A stretch of 46,783 nt of DNA from positions 1-46,783 of the forward strand of contig NZ_JOCX01000037.1 in NCBI RefSeq assembly GCF_000717915.1, read 5' to 3'. Below the pieces are notes generated by a model. It made no database searches. It was not told where the DNA came from and saw nothing but the letters and a program-made list of their open reading frames with translations. Below, piece after piece: positions 13,915 through 22,939 of the stretch (position 1 is the first letter of the stretch; each line of letters starts with the position of its first letter). The position numbers and the translations under genes were made by a program. This DNA comes from Streptomyces sp. NRRL S-244. GTDB lineage: Bacteria > Actinomycetota > Actinomycetes > Streptomycetales > Streptomycetaceae.

Positions 13915-15456
13915 TTACTTCACGGCCTTCAGCGCGTCCACCACGCCGTAGCCGTAGTACCCGGTCTGGCCCCACTTGCTCTGGCAGGTGGCGGCGTCGA
14001 CCAGCGCGCCCGTCGCGTCGTAGAGCTTCTCCGGGCAGGCCGTCTTCGTGGCCTGGGCCTTCAGCATGGCCTGGAGCTGCGACGGCGTGGCCTTCGGGTG
14101 CGCGCTCTTCAGCAGCGCCGCCACGCCCGCCACGTGCGGTCCGGCCATCGAGGTGCCCTGCTTGTAGCCGTAGCCGCCGCCCGGCAGGGTCGACAGCACG
14201 CGGCCGTTGGCGTCCGGGGTGGCCGGGACCTGCCACTTGTCGCCGCCGGGGGCGGCGACGTCGACGACGCCCAGCCCGAAGCTGGAGTAGTACGACCGGA
14301 TGCCCTGGTCGCCGGTCGCGCTCACCGTGACCACACCCGGGAGCTGCGTGGGGATGTCCAGGCAGACGTGCGGGTCGATCGTGCGCGGGACCGGGGTGGC
14401 GTCGTCCGGGCTCGTGTCGTCGACGATGGCGTTCGACGCCAGGTCGTGGTTCGAGTTGCCCGCCGAGGCCACGCTGAGCACGCCCTTGCGCTCGGCGTAC
14501 TTGGTCGCCCGGCCGAGGGCCTCCACCAGCGCCTTCTGGTCGTCGTCCGCCTTGCAGTTGTAGAGCCACGGGTCGACGTAGTAGCTGTTGTTGGTCACCT
14601 CGATCCCCTTCTCGGCGGCGAACATGAAGCCGCAGACGACCGCCTCGGTGAAGAACAGGCTGGTGCCGGGCTCGCTCACCTTGATCGCGGCGACCTTCAC
14701 GCCCGGCGCGACACCCGCGACGCCGATGCCGTTGCGCGCCGCCGCGATGGTTCCGGCCACGTGCGTGCCGTGGTCGCTGCCGTCGGGGTACGGGCGCCAC
14801 GCGCCGTCGGTGGTGTCCGCGACACCGCCGACGCAGTTGGCCGACTGGCCCTTGGAGAAGTTCGGGGCGAGGTCCGGGTGGGTGTCGTCGACACCCGTGT
14901 CGATGACGCCCACGGTGACGTCCGGGCTGCCATCGTTGATCTTGTGCGCCTGATCGGCCTTGATCGCCCGCAGGTCCCACTGGTTGGGCTCCAGCGGCTC
15001 CTGACCGTCCGTGGCCGTCGCCGCCGCCTTGGCGGCGTCCGCCGCGCCGAGCTTCTGCGTCGTGCCCTCCTCGGTGGTCGCCACCGTCTGGAGGGGGGCC
15101 GTCCGGGTGGCGCCCACCGACACGAACAGGCCGCGCTGCGCGCGCAGCTGCTTGGCGAAGTCCGGGTTCTGGGAGTGTGCGACGACGACCCCGATCTGCT
15201 CATACGACGTCACCACCGTTCCACCGGCCCGCTCGACGGCCTTCTTCGCGGCCTTCACCGAGGCGTACGTGGTCAGGTTCGCGACGTACGAGAGCTTGGG
15301 GCCGGTGGTGTCGGGCTTCGCCGCGGCCGCCGTACCCGCCGTGTTGCCCAGAGGGGCCGCGGAGGCCGCGACCGAGGGCAGGAAGGCGAGCGAGGCGGTG
15401 AGCGCCAGGCCGACCGGAACGGCGATACGCCGGCGGCCGGATCCCAGATGAGCCAT
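13915..15456 (-). CDS. Secreted S8 family serine peptidase (subtilase)
   Basis: A 513-residue extracellular protease precursor. A basic signal peptide (MAHLGSGRRRIAVPVGLALTA, cleavage near ASA-AP, residue 34) is followed by an inhibitor-like propeptide (SYVANLTTYASVKAAKKAVERAGG, about 56-140) and the catalytic domain. The triad is D186 (GVIDTGVDDTHPD), H229 (DHGTHVAGT) and S436 (GTSMAGPHVAG), with the oxyanion Asn in SAGNSNHD. The C-terminus ends YYGYGVVDALKAVK, with no extra anchoring domain. An upstream gap of 275 bp to the divergent DUF485 gene holds the promoters. The gene uses a TAA stop, rare at this GC. Confidence 0.93.
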   Translation of the reverse strand: MAHLGSGRRRIAVPVGLALTASLAFLPSVAASAAPLGNTAGTAAAAKPDTTGPKLSYVANLTTYASVKAAKKAVERAGGTVVTSYEQIGVVVAHSQNPDFAKQLRAQRGLFVSVGATRTAPLQTVATTEEGTTQKLGAADAAKAAATATDGQEPLEPNQWDLRAIKADQAHKINDGSPDVTVGVIDTGVDDTHPDLAPNFSKGQSANCVGGVADTTDGAWRPYPDGSDHGTHVAGTIAAARNGIGVAGVAPGVKVAAIKVSEPGTSLFFTEAVVCGFMFAAEKGIEVTNNSYYVDPWLYNCKADDDQKALVEALGRATKYAERKGVLSVASAGNSNHDLASNAIVDDTSPDDATPVPRTIDPHVCLDIPTQLPGVVTVSATGDQGIRSYYSSFGLGVVDVAAPGGDKWQVPATPDANGRVLSTLPGGGYGYKQGTSMAGPHVAGVAALLKSAHPKATPSQLQAMLKAQATKTACPEKLYDATGALVDAATCQSKWGQTGYYGYGVVDALKAVK

Positions 15457-15731
15457 GGGTTCTCCACATCATCCGTGAAAGAAGCCGTCCGCGCGGGGTC
15501 GCGCCGGACGGCGGGTTCATGACAAGTGAACCTAGTGCCGGCGTACGACTTTCCGCCATCAGTTCGACGAAATCAGATTTAGAAGAATCATCCGAAGAAT
15601 CAACGGGTGTTGAACCGTCCCGACGCGCCGTACGTGCCGTTGACAGGGGGGGATCAGCGCCACCGTCCCCCCACACGGAGGTTGATTTGTCCGTCGTCCC
15701 CACCGCACCCGCGTCACAAGGAGAGCCCCCC
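15457..15731. other. Divergent intergenic region with an AT-richer core
   Basis: This 275-bp gap separates the subtilase from the DUF485 gene. Positions 15561-15604 are clearly lower in GC than the surroundings and hold a direct repeat GAAGAATCA at 15582 and 15594 (12-bp spacing). A TTGACA hexamer lies at 15640-15645 on the plus strand, but I find no convincing -10 at 16-19 bp. It probably carries the two promoters and a regulator site. Confidence 0.45.
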
Positions 15732-16109
15732 GTGACCACCGAAGCAGCGCCGCCGCCCGGCAGCGCGGGAACGCCCACGGCGAGCCCCGCGGCGACCCCC
15801 ACGGCCGAAGAGTTCGCAGCCGTCCAGCAGAGCGCCGAATTCGCCGAACTGCGCAGTTCCTACCGGTCCTTCGCCTTCCCGCTCACCGTGGCCTTCATCG
15901 CCTGGTACCTGCTCTACGTCCTGCTGTCCAACTACGCCGGCGGCTTCATGGGGACCAAGCTCTTCGGCAACATCAACGTCGCCCTCGTGCTCGGCCTCGC
16001 CCAGTTCGCGACGACCTTCCTGATCGCCTGGCTGTACTCCCGGCACGCCGCCGCGAACCTCGACCCGAAGGCCGCGGCCATCAAGGCGCGCATGGAGGCC
16101 GGCGAATGA
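15732..16109 (+). CDS. DUF485 domain-containing membrane protein
   Basis: A 125-residue protein with an Ala/Pro/Thr-rich N-terminal tail and two membrane helices separated by the characteristic LSNYAGGFMGTKLFGNINVALVLGL. The motif FAELRSSYRSFAFPLTVAFIAWYLLYV marks DUF485. These proteins pair with acetate or monocarboxylate symporters of the SSS family, as here, where the stop overlaps the symporter start (ATGA). The GTG at 15732 is chosen because AAGGAGAG lies six bases upstream; longer in-frame starts back to 15519 would run through the promoter region. Confidence 0.88.
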   Translation: MTTEAAPPPGSAGTPTASPAATPTAEEFAAVQQSAEFAELRSSYRSFAFPLTVAFIAWYLLYVLLSNYAGGFMGTKLFGNINVALVLGLAQFATTFLIAWLYSRHAAANLDPKAAAIKARMEAGE

Positions 16110-17746
16110 GCGACACCCTCCCCCTCCGCCTCGCGGGGAACGTGGCCGCGGGCGCCACCGAGCACCGGCCGCTGATCATCACCCTGTTCGGGCTGTTCGT
16201 CGTCGCCACCCTGATCATCACGATCTGGGCCGGCCGCCAGACCAAGGACGCCGCCGACTTCTACGCGGGCGGCCGCCAGTTCACCGGCTTCCAGAACGGC
16301 CTGGCCATCTCCGGCGACTACATGTCCGCCGCGTCCTTCCTCGGCATCGCCGGCGTCATCGCCCTCAAGGGCTACGACGGCTTCCTGTACTCCATCGGCT
16401 TCCTCGTCGCCTGGCTGGTGGCCCTGCTGCTGGTCGCCGAGCCGCTGCGCAACTCGGGCCGCTACACGATGGGCGACGTCCTCGCCTACCGGATGCGCCA
16501 GCGGCCCGTCCGTACCGCCGCGGGCACCTCCACCATCGTGGTCTCGATCTTCTACCTGCTGGCCCAGATGGCCGGCGCCGGCGTACTGGTCTCCCTGCTC
16601 CTCGGGATCACCAGTGACGGCGGCCAGATCGCCATCGTCGCGCTGGTCGGCGTGCTGATGATCCTCTACGTCACCATCGGCGGCATGAAGGGCACCACCT
16701 GGGTCCAGATGGTCAAGGCCGTCCTCCTCATCGCGGGCGCCCTGCTGATCACCTTCCTGGTGATGTGGAAGTTCAACTTCAACGTCTCCGACCTGCTCGG
16801 CAAAGCGGCCGAGAACAGCGGCAAGGGCTCGTCCTTCCTGGAACCCGGACTCAAGTACGGCATCACCGGGACCTCGAAGCTGGACTTCATCTCCCTGGGC
16901 CTCGCGCTGGTCCTCGGCACCGCCGGCCTGCCCCACATCCTGATCCGCTTCTACACGGTGCCCACCGCCAAGGCCGCCCGCAAGTCCGTGAACTGGGCCA
17001 TCGGCATCATCGGCGTCTTCTACCTGATGACGATCGCCCTCGGGTTCGGCGCCGCCGCCCTGCTCAGCCCCAAGGAGATCACCGACTCCAACCCGTCCGG
17101 CAACACCGCCGCCCCGCTCCTCGCCCAGGCCGTCGGCGGCGGAGCCGACTCCACTGGCGGCGCGGTCCTGCTCGCCGTGATCTCCGCGGTGGCCTTCGCG
17201 ACGATCCTCGCCGTGGTCGCGGGCCTCACCCTCGCCTCCTCCTCTTCCTTCGCGCACGACATCTACGTCAACGTGATCCGCAAGGGCGAGGCCACCGAGA
17301 AGGAGGAGGTACGGGCGGCCCGCTGGTCCACCGTCGTCATCGGCGCCGTCGCCATCGTCCTCGGGGCGCTCGCACGGGACATCAACATCGCGGGCCTGGT
17401 CGCCCTCGCCTTCGCCGTCGCGGCCTCGGCGAACCTGCCGACGATCCTCTACAGCCTCTTCTGGAAGCGCTTCACCACCCAGGGCGCCCTCTGGTCGATC
17501 TACGGCGGCCTGATCTCGTCCGTGGTCCTGGTGCTCTTCTCACCCGTCGTGTCCGGCAACGACAAGACCTCGATGTTCAAGGGGGTCGACTTCCACTGGT
17601 TCCCCCTGGAGAACCCCGGGATCGTCTCCATCCCGCTCGGCTTCCTGCTGGGCTGGCTCGGCACCGTCCTGTCCAAGGAGAAGGCCGACCCCCAGAAGTT
17701 CGCGGAACTCGAGGTCCGCTCCCTTACGGGAACGGGCGCTCACTGA
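16106..17746 (+). CDS. Sodium:solute symporter, cation/acetate type
   Basis: A 546-residue SSS-family transporter with about 13 membrane helices. Recognisable segments are DFYAGGRQFTGFQNGLAISGDYMSAASFLGIAGVIAL (family signature near residues 49-85), YVTIGGMKGTTWVQM, GTAGLPHILIRFYTVPTAKAARKSV and FAHDIYVNVIRKGEA. These match ActP/MctC-type acetate, pyruvate or propionate symporters. It is coupled by ATGA to the DUF485 gene. The cytoplasmic tail ends LEVRSLTGTGAH. A strong hairpin follows 34 bp downstream. Confidence 0.92.
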   Translation: MSDTLPLRLAGNVAAGATEHRPLIITLFGLFVVATLIITIWAGRQTKDAADFYAGGRQFTGFQNGLAISGDYMSAASFLGIAGVIALKGYDGFLYSIGFLVAWLVALLLVAEPLRNSGRYTMGDVLAYRMRQRPVRTAAGTSTIVVSIFYLLAQMAGAGVLVSLLLGITSDGGQIAIVALVGVLMILYVTIGGMKGTTWVQMVKAVLLIAGALLITFLVMWKFNFNVSDLLGKAAENSGKGSSFLEPGLKYGITGTSKLDFISLGLALVLGTAGLPHILIRFYTVPTAKAARKSVNWAIGIIGVFYLMTIALGFGAAALLSPKEITDSNPSGNTAAPLLAQAVGGGADSTGGAVLLAVISAVAFATILAVVAGLTLASSSSFAHDIYVNVIRKGEATEKEEVRAARWSTVVIGAVAIVLGALARDINIAGLVALAFAVAASANLPTILYSLFWKRFTTQGALWSIYGGLISSVVLVLFSPVVSGNDKTSMFKGVDFHWFPLENPGIVSIPLGFLLGWLGTVLSKEKADPQKFAELEVRSLTGTGAH

Positions 17747-17780
17747 CACCGTGCCATCGTGAGATGAGCCGAGCACGCAC

Positions 17781-17816
17781 CGTGGCCGCGTCGTACTTCT
17801 CTACGACGCGGCCACG
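17781..17816 (+). terminator. Terminator after the symporter gene
   Basis: CGTGGCCGCGTCGTA (17781-17795) and its perfect complement at 17802-17816 make a 15-bp stem with a 6-base loop. Confidence 0.8.
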
Positions 17817-17940
17817 CCGCGTCTCGTTCATTTGGGCATCCCTATGCGTCACAGCCGTCGCGTAGGCTCGAATACAGCGCCAGGCATGGAGCCGAACCGG
17901 CGCGGACGTCTCTATGGACCGGACAGGGAGGGGGCCCGAA

Positions 17941-18930
17941 ATGCTTCTCGACACCTACGGCCGCGTGGCCACTGACCTGCGCGTCTCACTCACCGACCGG
18001 TGCAATCTGCGCTGTACGTACTGCATGCCCGAGGAGGGTCTGCAGTGGCTCGGAAAGTCGGATCTGCTGACCGACGAGGAGATCGTCCGGCTGATCCGGA
18101 TCGCCGTCACGCGGCTCGGGATCACCGAGGTCCGCTTCACCGGCGGCGAACCGCTGCTCCGGCCCGGCCTGGTCGGCATCGTCGAGCAGTGCGCGGCCCT
18201 GGAGCCGCGCCCCCAGATGTCCCTGACCACCAACGGCATAGGCCTCAAGCGCACCGCACAGGCGCTCAAGGCCGCCGGGCTGGACCGGGTAAACGTTTCG
18301 CTGGACACCCTGCGGCCCGAGGTCTTCAAGACCCTCACCCGGCGTGACCGCCACCGCGACGTGATCGACGGCATGGCCGCGGCCCGCGAGGCCGGCCTGA
18401 CCCCCGTCAAGGTCAACGCCGTCCTGATGCCGGGCCTGAACGAGGACGAGGCCCCCGACCTGCTCGCCTGGGCCGTGGAGAACGAGTACGAGCTCCGCTT
18501 CATCGAGCAGATGCCGCTCGACGCCCAGCACGGCTGGAAGCGCGAGGGCATGATCACCGCAGGCGACATCCTCGCCTCCCTGCGGACCCGCTTCACGCTC
18601 ACCGAGGAAGGCGCCGGGGAGCGCGGCTCCGCCCCGGCCGAGCGCTGGGTGGTCGACGGCGGCTCCGCCACCGTCGGCGTCATCGCCTCGGTCACCCGCC
18701 CGTTCTGCGGGGCCTGCGACCGTACGCGGCTCACGGCCGACGGCCAGATCCGTACGTGCCTGTTCGCCACCGAGGAGTCGGACCTGCGCGCCGCGCTGCG
18801 CTCGGGCGCCCCGGACGAGGAGATCGCCCGCCTGTGGAAGGTGGCGATGTGGGGCAAGAAGGCCGGGTCCGGACTCGACGACCCGTCCTTCCTCCAGCCC
18901 GACCGGCCGATGTCCGCGATCGGCGGCTGA
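17941..18930 (+). CDS. moaA: GTP 3',8-cyclase MoaA
   Basis: Radical-SAM enzyme for the first step of molybdenum cofactor synthesis, converting GTP to 3',8-cyclo-GTP. The 329-residue protein has the SAM [4Fe-4S] motif CNLRCTYC (C21, C25, C28), the GGEPLLRPG SAM-binding segment, and the second, substrate-binding cluster cysteines C256, C259 and C273 (CGACDRTR ... RTC). It ends in the conserved double glycine (SAIGG) needed for activity in the family. The ATG at 17941 follows GGGAGGGGG. Other moco genes are not in this window. Confidence 0.96.
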   Translation: MLLDTYGRVATDLRVSLTDRCNLRCTYCMPEEGLQWLGKSDLLTDEEIVRLIRIAVTRLGITEVRFTGGEPLLRPGLVGIVEQCAALEPRPQMSLTTNGIGLKRTAQALKAAGLDRVNVSLDTLRPEVFKTLTRRDRHRDVIDGMAAAREAGLTPVKVNAVLMPGLNEDEAPDLLAWAVENEYELRFIEQMPLDAQHGWKREGMITAGDILASLRTRFTLTEEGAGERGSAPAERWVVDGGSATVGVIASVTRPFCGACDRTRLTADGQIRTCLFATEESDLRAALRSGAPDEEIARLWKVAMWGKKAGSGLDDPSFLQPDRPMSAIGG

Positions 18931-18940
18931 CGGGGGCGCG

Positions 18941-19204
18941 CTACGGGCGCTCCGAGCCCTCCGGCTGGACCCACTCGTCGAGCTTCACGACGTCCTTGAG
19001 GAACCCGCGGACGCCCAGGAACTGGGAGAGGTGCTCCCGGTGCTCCTCGCACGCCAGCCAGGTCTTGCGGCGCTCCGGCGTGTGCAGCTTCGGGTTGTTC
19101 CACGCCAGGACCCAGACGGCCGCGTCGCGGCAGCCCTTGGCCGAGCAGGAGGGCGCGGGCGCCTCGGGGACGTCAGGGGAGCCGGGGGAATCAGGGGAGT
19201 TCAC
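18941..19204 (-). CDS. Conserved hypothetical protein, Cys/His-containing
   Basis: An 87-residue protein. After a Pro/Ser/Ala-rich tail (about 18 residues), CSAKGCRDAAVWVLAWNNPKLH is followed by RRKTWLACEEHREHLSQFLGVRGFL. The C-x4-C and C-x2-H-x2-H pairs suggest a small zinc site. Similar proteins in actinomycetes have sometimes been mislabelled 'acetone carboxylase'; nothing here supports such activity. The GTG at 19204 lacks a Shine-Dalgarno but has a TAGGGT -10 element exactly six bases upstream, implying leaderless translation. It is convergent with moaA. Confidence 0.75.
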   Translation of the reverse strand: MNSPDSPGSPDVPEAPAPSCSAKGCRDAAVWVLAWNNPKLHTPERRKTWLACEEHREHLSQFLGVRGFLKDVVKLDEWVQPEGSERP

Positions 19205-19210
19205 GCCTCA

Positions 19211-19216
19211 ACCCTA
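19211..19216 (-). promoter_or_regulatory. -10 element of a probable leaderless promoter
   Basis: TAGGGT on the minus strand ends six bases before the GTG at 19204, placing the transcription start at the start codon. Confidence 0.5.
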
Positions 19217-19237
19217 CAAACCCCTGCCACGGAAAGG

Positions 19238-19275
19238 CGACGCCGAGCAGCCACGGGGGGAGCTGCCCGGCGTCG
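19238..19275 (-). terminator. Hairpin downstream of the DUF3099 gene
   Basis: CGACGCCGAGCAGC (19238-19251) pairs with GCTGCCCGGCGTCG (19262-19275) with one mismatch. It lies between the DUF3099 gene and the 87-residue protein gene. Confidence 0.6.
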
Positions 19276-19329
19276 GTCCGTCGCTCCGACGGGGGATGCG
19301 GAGCGCGTAGGCAGTATGTCACGCAGGAC

Positions 19330-19346
19330 CCGGTGCAGTGCACCGG
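19330..19346. repeat. 17-bp perfect palindrome
   Basis: CCGGTGCA-G-TGCACCGG lies 4 bp beyond the stop codon of the DUF3099 gene. A one-base centre makes a poor RNA hairpin, so a protein-binding site is as likely as a terminator. Confidence 0.5.
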
Positions 19347-19350
19347 AACT

Positions 19351-19713
19351 TCATGATTGATCTGAGCTTTTCTTGAGGTTTCCCGCGTCCAGTGCCGGAT
19401 GCACAGGTGACGGGATGAAGTGCGAGGGCAGCGAGGGGGTCGACTCGCGTCCCGCGTTGGCGATGACCACGGCCACGTACGGCAGCAGCGCGCCCGCGAT
19501 GAGCGTCACGATCGCCACGTGACGTTCCACGTTCCACAGGACCACCGTCGCCAGCACCGAGAGCGTCCTGATCGACATCGAGATGACGTACCGGCGCTGC
19601 CGTCCCCGTACGTCCTCGTCGAGGCCCATCCGGGCTCCGGTGATCCGGAAGACCTCGGCCCCGTTCCGCTTCTTCCGCTCCACGCTCCACCGCCCGATCC
19701 ACGTGCCGGACAC
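19351..19713 (-). CDS. DUF3099 family membrane protein
   Basis: A protein of about 120 residues. EVFRITGARMGLDEDVRGRQRRYVISMSIRTLSVLATVVLWNVE is the DUF3099 core, with two membrane helices (about 48-66 and 72-90) and a cytoplasmic tail ESTPSLPSHFIPSPVHP. The start is uncertain: a GTG at 19713 is listed, a GTG at 19683 (VERKKRNG) is an alternative, and longer in-frame starts up to 19842 would overlap the promoter of the divergent GlsB-type gene. The role of the family is unknown. Confidence 0.75.
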   Translation of the reverse strand: MSGTWIGRWSVERKKRNGAEVFRITGARMGLDEDVRGRQRRYVISMSIRTLSVLATVVLWNVERHVAIVTLIAGALLPYVAVVIANAGRESTPSLPSHFIPSPVHPALDAGNLKKSSDQS

Positions 19714-19863
19714 TCCCCGGTCCGGACCCCTCCCACCGTACGCCGCCCGCCCCGTGGGGAGGAGAGGGGGTGTCCCCCGAATGGGGCTGTCCGAAATGCG
19801 CAGTACGCCGGACGGGTCGAAACTGGGCCCACATGCGCACAACGCGCCACGAGGAGGCTCGAC

Positions 19864-20142
19864 ATGTCATGGTTGTGGGCGATCATCGTCGGTTTCGTGC
19901 TGGGCCTCATAGCCCGGGCAGTCCTGCCGGGCAAGCAGCACCAGCCCCTCTGGCTGACCACCCTGTTCGGCATCGCCGGCGGCATCCTCGGCAACGCCGT
20001 CGCGGTCTGGATCGGCGTCGGGGAGACCAAGGGCATCGACTGGACCCGGCACCTGCTGCAACTTGCCGGAGCGGTGCTGATCGTGGCTCTCGGTGAGATG
20101 GTCTACAAGTCGCTCAAGGGCGGCAGCAAGCAGACGACCTGA
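19864..20142 (+). CDS. GlsB/YeaQ/YmgE family stress-response membrane protein
   Basis: A 92-residue protein, mostly three hydrophobic helices, with the transglycosylase-associated-protein pattern GFVLGLIARAVLPGKQ, then TTLFGIAGGILGNAVAVW and a C-terminal LLQLAGAVLIVALGEMVY. A strong GAGGAGG precedes the ATG at 19864. The family is linked to acid and general stress; the mechanism is unknown. It ends facing tyrS, with a hairpin between them. Confidence 0.9.
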   Translation: MSWLWAIIVGFVLGLIARAVLPGKQHQPLWLTTLFGIAGGILGNAVAVWIGVGETKGIDWTRHLLQLAGAVLIVALGEMVYKSLKGGSKQTT

Positions 20143-20154
20143 GGGGCGGCATGA

Positions 20155-20196
20155 CGGAGGGGCCGGCCGGACGTCTCGTCCGTACCGGCCCCTCCG
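20155..20196. terminator. Bidirectional terminator between GlsB-type gene and tyrS
   Basis: CGGAGGGGCCGG (20155-20166) pairs with CCGGCCCCTCCG (20185-20196), 12 bp perfect, in the 81-bp gap between convergent genes. Confidence 0.8.
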
Positions 20197-20223
20197 CCGC
20201 GCTCGGGCGTCAGGCCCCGGGCG

Positions 20224-21489
20224 TCAGCCCGTGACCTCGACCGCCGCCAGGTTCTTCTTGCCGCGGCGCAGCACCAGCCAGCGCCCGTGCAGCAGCTCCT
20301 CCTTGGCGGGGACCGCGTCCTCGGCGGTGACCTTCGTGTTGTTCACGTAGGCGCCGCCCTCCTTCACGGTCCGGCGGCCGGCCGACTTGCTCGCCACCAG
20401 CCCGGTCTCCGCGAGCAGGTCCACCACCAGGCCCGGCTCGGCGACCCGTACGTGCGGCAGCTCGGACAGGGCCGCGGCCAGCGTGGCCTCGTCCAGGTCC
20501 GCCAGCTCGCCCTGGCCGAACAGCGCCTTCGACGCGGCGATCACGGCCGCGCACTGGTCGGCGCCGTGCACCAGGGTGGTCAGCTCCTCCGCCAGCGCCC
20601 GCTGGGCGGCGCGCGCCTGCGGCCGCTCGGCGGTCTGCGCCTCCAGCGCCTCCAGTTCCTCGCGGGACTTGAAGGACAGGATGCGCATGTAGGTGGAGAT
20701 GTCCCGGTCGTCCACGTTCAGCCAGAACTGGTAGAACGCGTACGGGGTGGTCATCTCCGGGTCGAGCCAGACGGACCCGCTCTCGGACTTGCCGAACTTG
20801 GTGCCGTCCGCCTTGACCATCAGCGGGGTCGCCAGCGCGTGCACGTTCGCGTGCGGCTCCAGGCGGTGGATCAGGTCGAGACCGGCGGTCAGGTTGCCCC
20901 ACTGGTCGGACCCGCCCTGCTGGAGGGTGCAGCCGTAGCGCCGGTACAGCTCCAGGAAGTCCATGCCCTGGAGCAGCTGGTAGCTGAACTCGGTGTAGCT
21001 GATGCCCTGGTCGGACTCCAGGCGCTTGGCGACCGAGTCCTTCGTCAGCATCTTGTTGACGCGGAAGTGCTTGCCGATGTCACGCAGGAACTCGATGGCG
21101 GACATGCCCGCCGTCCAGTCCAGGTTGTTCACCATGATCGCGGCGTTCTCGCCCTCGAAGGACAGGTACGGCTCGATCTGGCCCCGAAGCCGGGTCACCC
21201 AGTTCGCGATCGTCTCCGGGTCGTTCAGCGTCCGCTCGGCCGTGGGCCGCGGGTCGCCGATCTGACCGGTGGCCCCGCCGACCAGCGCCAGCGGCCGGTG
21301 CCCGGCCTGCTGGAGCCGGCGTACGGTCAGCACCTGCACGAGGTGTCCCACGTGCAGGGAGGCCGCCGTCGGGTCGAAGCCGCAATAGAAGGTGACCGGA
21401 CCGTCCGCGAACGCCTTGCGCAGCGCTTCTTCGTCGGTGGACTGGGCGAAGAGCCCACGCCACTTCAGTTCGTCGACGATGTCCGTCAC
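20224..21489 (-). CDS. tyrS: Tyrosyl-tRNA synthetase
   Basis: Class I synthetase charging tRNA-Tyr, 421 residues, the usual bacterial length. The HIGH motif appears as HVGH (46-49) in [13 protein letters not shown], and KMSKS as KFGKS in [18 protein letters not shown]. Tyrosine-pocket text YCGFDPTA and [27 protein letters not shown] is present. A C-terminal S4 RNA-binding domain spans about 350-415 ([19 protein letters not shown]). The GTG at 21489 follows AAGGAG. Only 58 bp separate it from tldE upstream, and no T-box is visible, so it may be partly read through from the tld genes. Confidence 0.97.
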   Translation of the reverse strand: MTDIVDELKWRGLFAQSTDEEALRKAFADGPVTFYCGFDPTAASLHVGHLVQVLTVRRLQQAGHRPLALVGGATGQIGDPRPTAERTLNDPETIANWVTRLRGQIEPYLSFEGENAAIMVNNLDWTAGMSAIEFLRDIGKHFRVNKMLTKDSVAKRLESDQGISYTEFSYQLLQGMDFLELYRRYGCTLQQGGSDQWGNLTAGLDLIHRLEPHANVHALATPLMVKADGTKFGKSESGSVWLDPEMTTPYAFYQFWLNVDDRDISTYMRILSFKSREELEALEAQTAERPQARAAQRALAEELTTLVHGADQCAAVIAASKALFGQGELADLDEATLAAALSELPHVRVAEPGLVVDLLAETGLVASKSAGRRTVKEGGAYVNNTKVTAEDAVPAKEELLHGRWLVLRRGKKNLAAVEVTG

Positions 21490-21547
21490 GGTCTCTCGAC
21501 TCCTTCACATGGGGAAATGCGTCACGCCAAAGGCTCAGTCTAGGTGG

Positions 21548-22939
21548 TCAGACACCCTTGCTGACCGAGCTCATGTTGAAATCCGGGATGCGCAGCGCGG
21601 GCATCGCGGCCCTCGTGAAATAGTCGCTCCACTCGCGCGGCAGGGTCTTCTCGGTCCGGCCCGCCTCGGAGGCCCGCGACAGCAGGTCCACCGGAGATTC
21701 GTTGAACCGGAAGTTGTTCACCTCGCCGACGACCTGGCCGTTCTCCACCAGGTAGACGCCGTCCCGGGTCAGCCCCGTGAGCAGCAGCGTCGCCGGGTCG
21801 ACCTCGCGGATGTACCAGAGGCAGGTCAGCAGCAGACCCCGCTCGGTGGCGGCCACCATCTCCTCCAGCGAGCGGTCGCCGCCGCCGTCCAGGATCAGGT
21901 TCCCGAAGCCCGGCGCGACCGGCATCCCGGTCATGCCCGCGCTGTGCCGGGTCGTGGTCAGCCGGGCCAGCTCGCCGTCCCGGATCCACTCGGTGGCCGG
22001 GACCGGCAGGCCGTTGTCGAAGACCGAGGCGTCGTCGCCCGAGCTGTGCGCGATCACGAACGGCGCGGACTCCAGGCCCGGCGCGTGCGGGTCGCTGCGC
22101 AGGGTCAGCGGCAGCTGCGACAGCTTCTCGCCGAGCCGGGTGCCGCCGCCCGGCTTGGAGAACACCGTCCGGCCCTCCACCGCGTCCCGGGCCGCCGCGG
22201 ACCACATCTGGTAGATCAGCAGGTCGGCCACCGCGGTCGGCGGCAGCAGGGTTTCGTACCGGCCGGCGGGCAGGTCGATCTTCCGCTCCGCCCAGCCCAG
22301 CCGTACGGCGAGCTCGGCGTCCAGCACGGTCGGGTCCACGTCCTTGAAGTCCCGGGTGGCGCGGCCGGCCCAGGCCGAGCGCTGCCGGTCGGGGGACTTG
22401 GCGTTGAGCTCCAGGGTGCCGTTCGGCTGGTCGTGGCGCAGCCGCAGCCCGGTCGAGGTGCCGACGTACGTGGAGACCAGCTCGTGGTTGGCGAAGCCGT
22501 ACAGCTCCCGGCCGCCCGCGCGGGCCCGGGCGAAGGCCTCGCCGAGGGCCGGGGCGAAGTCGGCGAACACCGCCGAGGAGGTCTCGGCCGGGGCCTCGGT
22601 GAAGTCGGGCGAGGCCGGGGTCCCGGTGACCAGCGGCCGGGCGTCCTCCGCGGGGCCGGCGCCGCGGGCGGCGGCCTCGGCGGCCCGCACCAGCGGCTCC
22701 AGGTCCCCGGCGGTCACGGCGGAGCGCGACACGACCCCCGAGGCCGTGCCCTCCTTGCCGTCGACGGTGGCGATGACCGTCAGGGTCCGGCCGCGGGTGA
22801 CGCCGTTGGTGGTGAGCGCGTTGCCCGCCCAGCGCAGGTTGGCCGTCGACTCCTCGTCGGCGATGACGACGCAGCCGTCGGCGGTGGACAGCTCCAGCGC
22901 CCGCTCGACGATCTCGTGGGGCTTCGTACGAATCGACAT
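21548..22939 (-). CDS. tldE: TldE/PmbA-like metallopeptidase partner
   Basis: A 463-residue TldD/PmbA-family protein without the HExxxH zinc motif of its partner, which identifies it as the TldE/PmbA subunit. Family text includes DGCVVIADEESTANLRWAGNALTTNGV, RGLLLTCLWYIREVDPATLLLTGLTRDGVYLVENG, and the C-terminal PALRIPDFNMSSVSKGV. With TldD it forms a heteromeric protease that degrades unfolded short peptides, matures microcin B17 and resolves CcdA in E. coli. Its ATG overlaps the tldD stop by one base (TGATG), consistent with 1:1 synthesis. Confidence 0.93.
   Translation of the reverse strand: MSIRTKPHEIVERALELSTADGCVVIADEESTANLRWAGNALTTNGVTRGRTLTVIATVDGKEGTASGVVSRSAVTAGDLEPLVRAAEAAARGAGPAEDARPLVTGTPASPDFTEAPAETSSAVFADFAPALGEAFARARAGGRELYGFANHELVSTYVGTSTGLRLRHDQPNGTLELNAKSPDRQRSAWAGRATRDFKDVDPTVLDAELAVRLGWAERKIDLPAGRYETLLPPTAVADLLIYQMWSAAARDAVEGRTVFSKPGGGTRLGEKLSQLPLTLRSDPHAPGLESAPFVIAHSSGDDASVFDNGLPVPATEWIRDGELARLTTTRHSAGMTGMPVAPGFGNLILDGGGDRSLEEMVAATERGLLLTCLWYIREVDPATLLLTGLTRDGVYLVENGQVVGEVNNFRFNESPVDLLSRASEAGRTEKTLPREWSDYFTRAAMPALRIPDFNMSSVSKGV

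Noticed and set aside
15932..17257. 441-codon minus-strand frame opposite the symporter
   Set aside because: Gly/Asp/Glu-rich shadow translation; the plus strand carries a full SSS-family symporter.
21490..21547. T-box leader for tyrS
   Set aside because: The gap is only 58 bp and has no specifier loop or antiterminator-like sequence.
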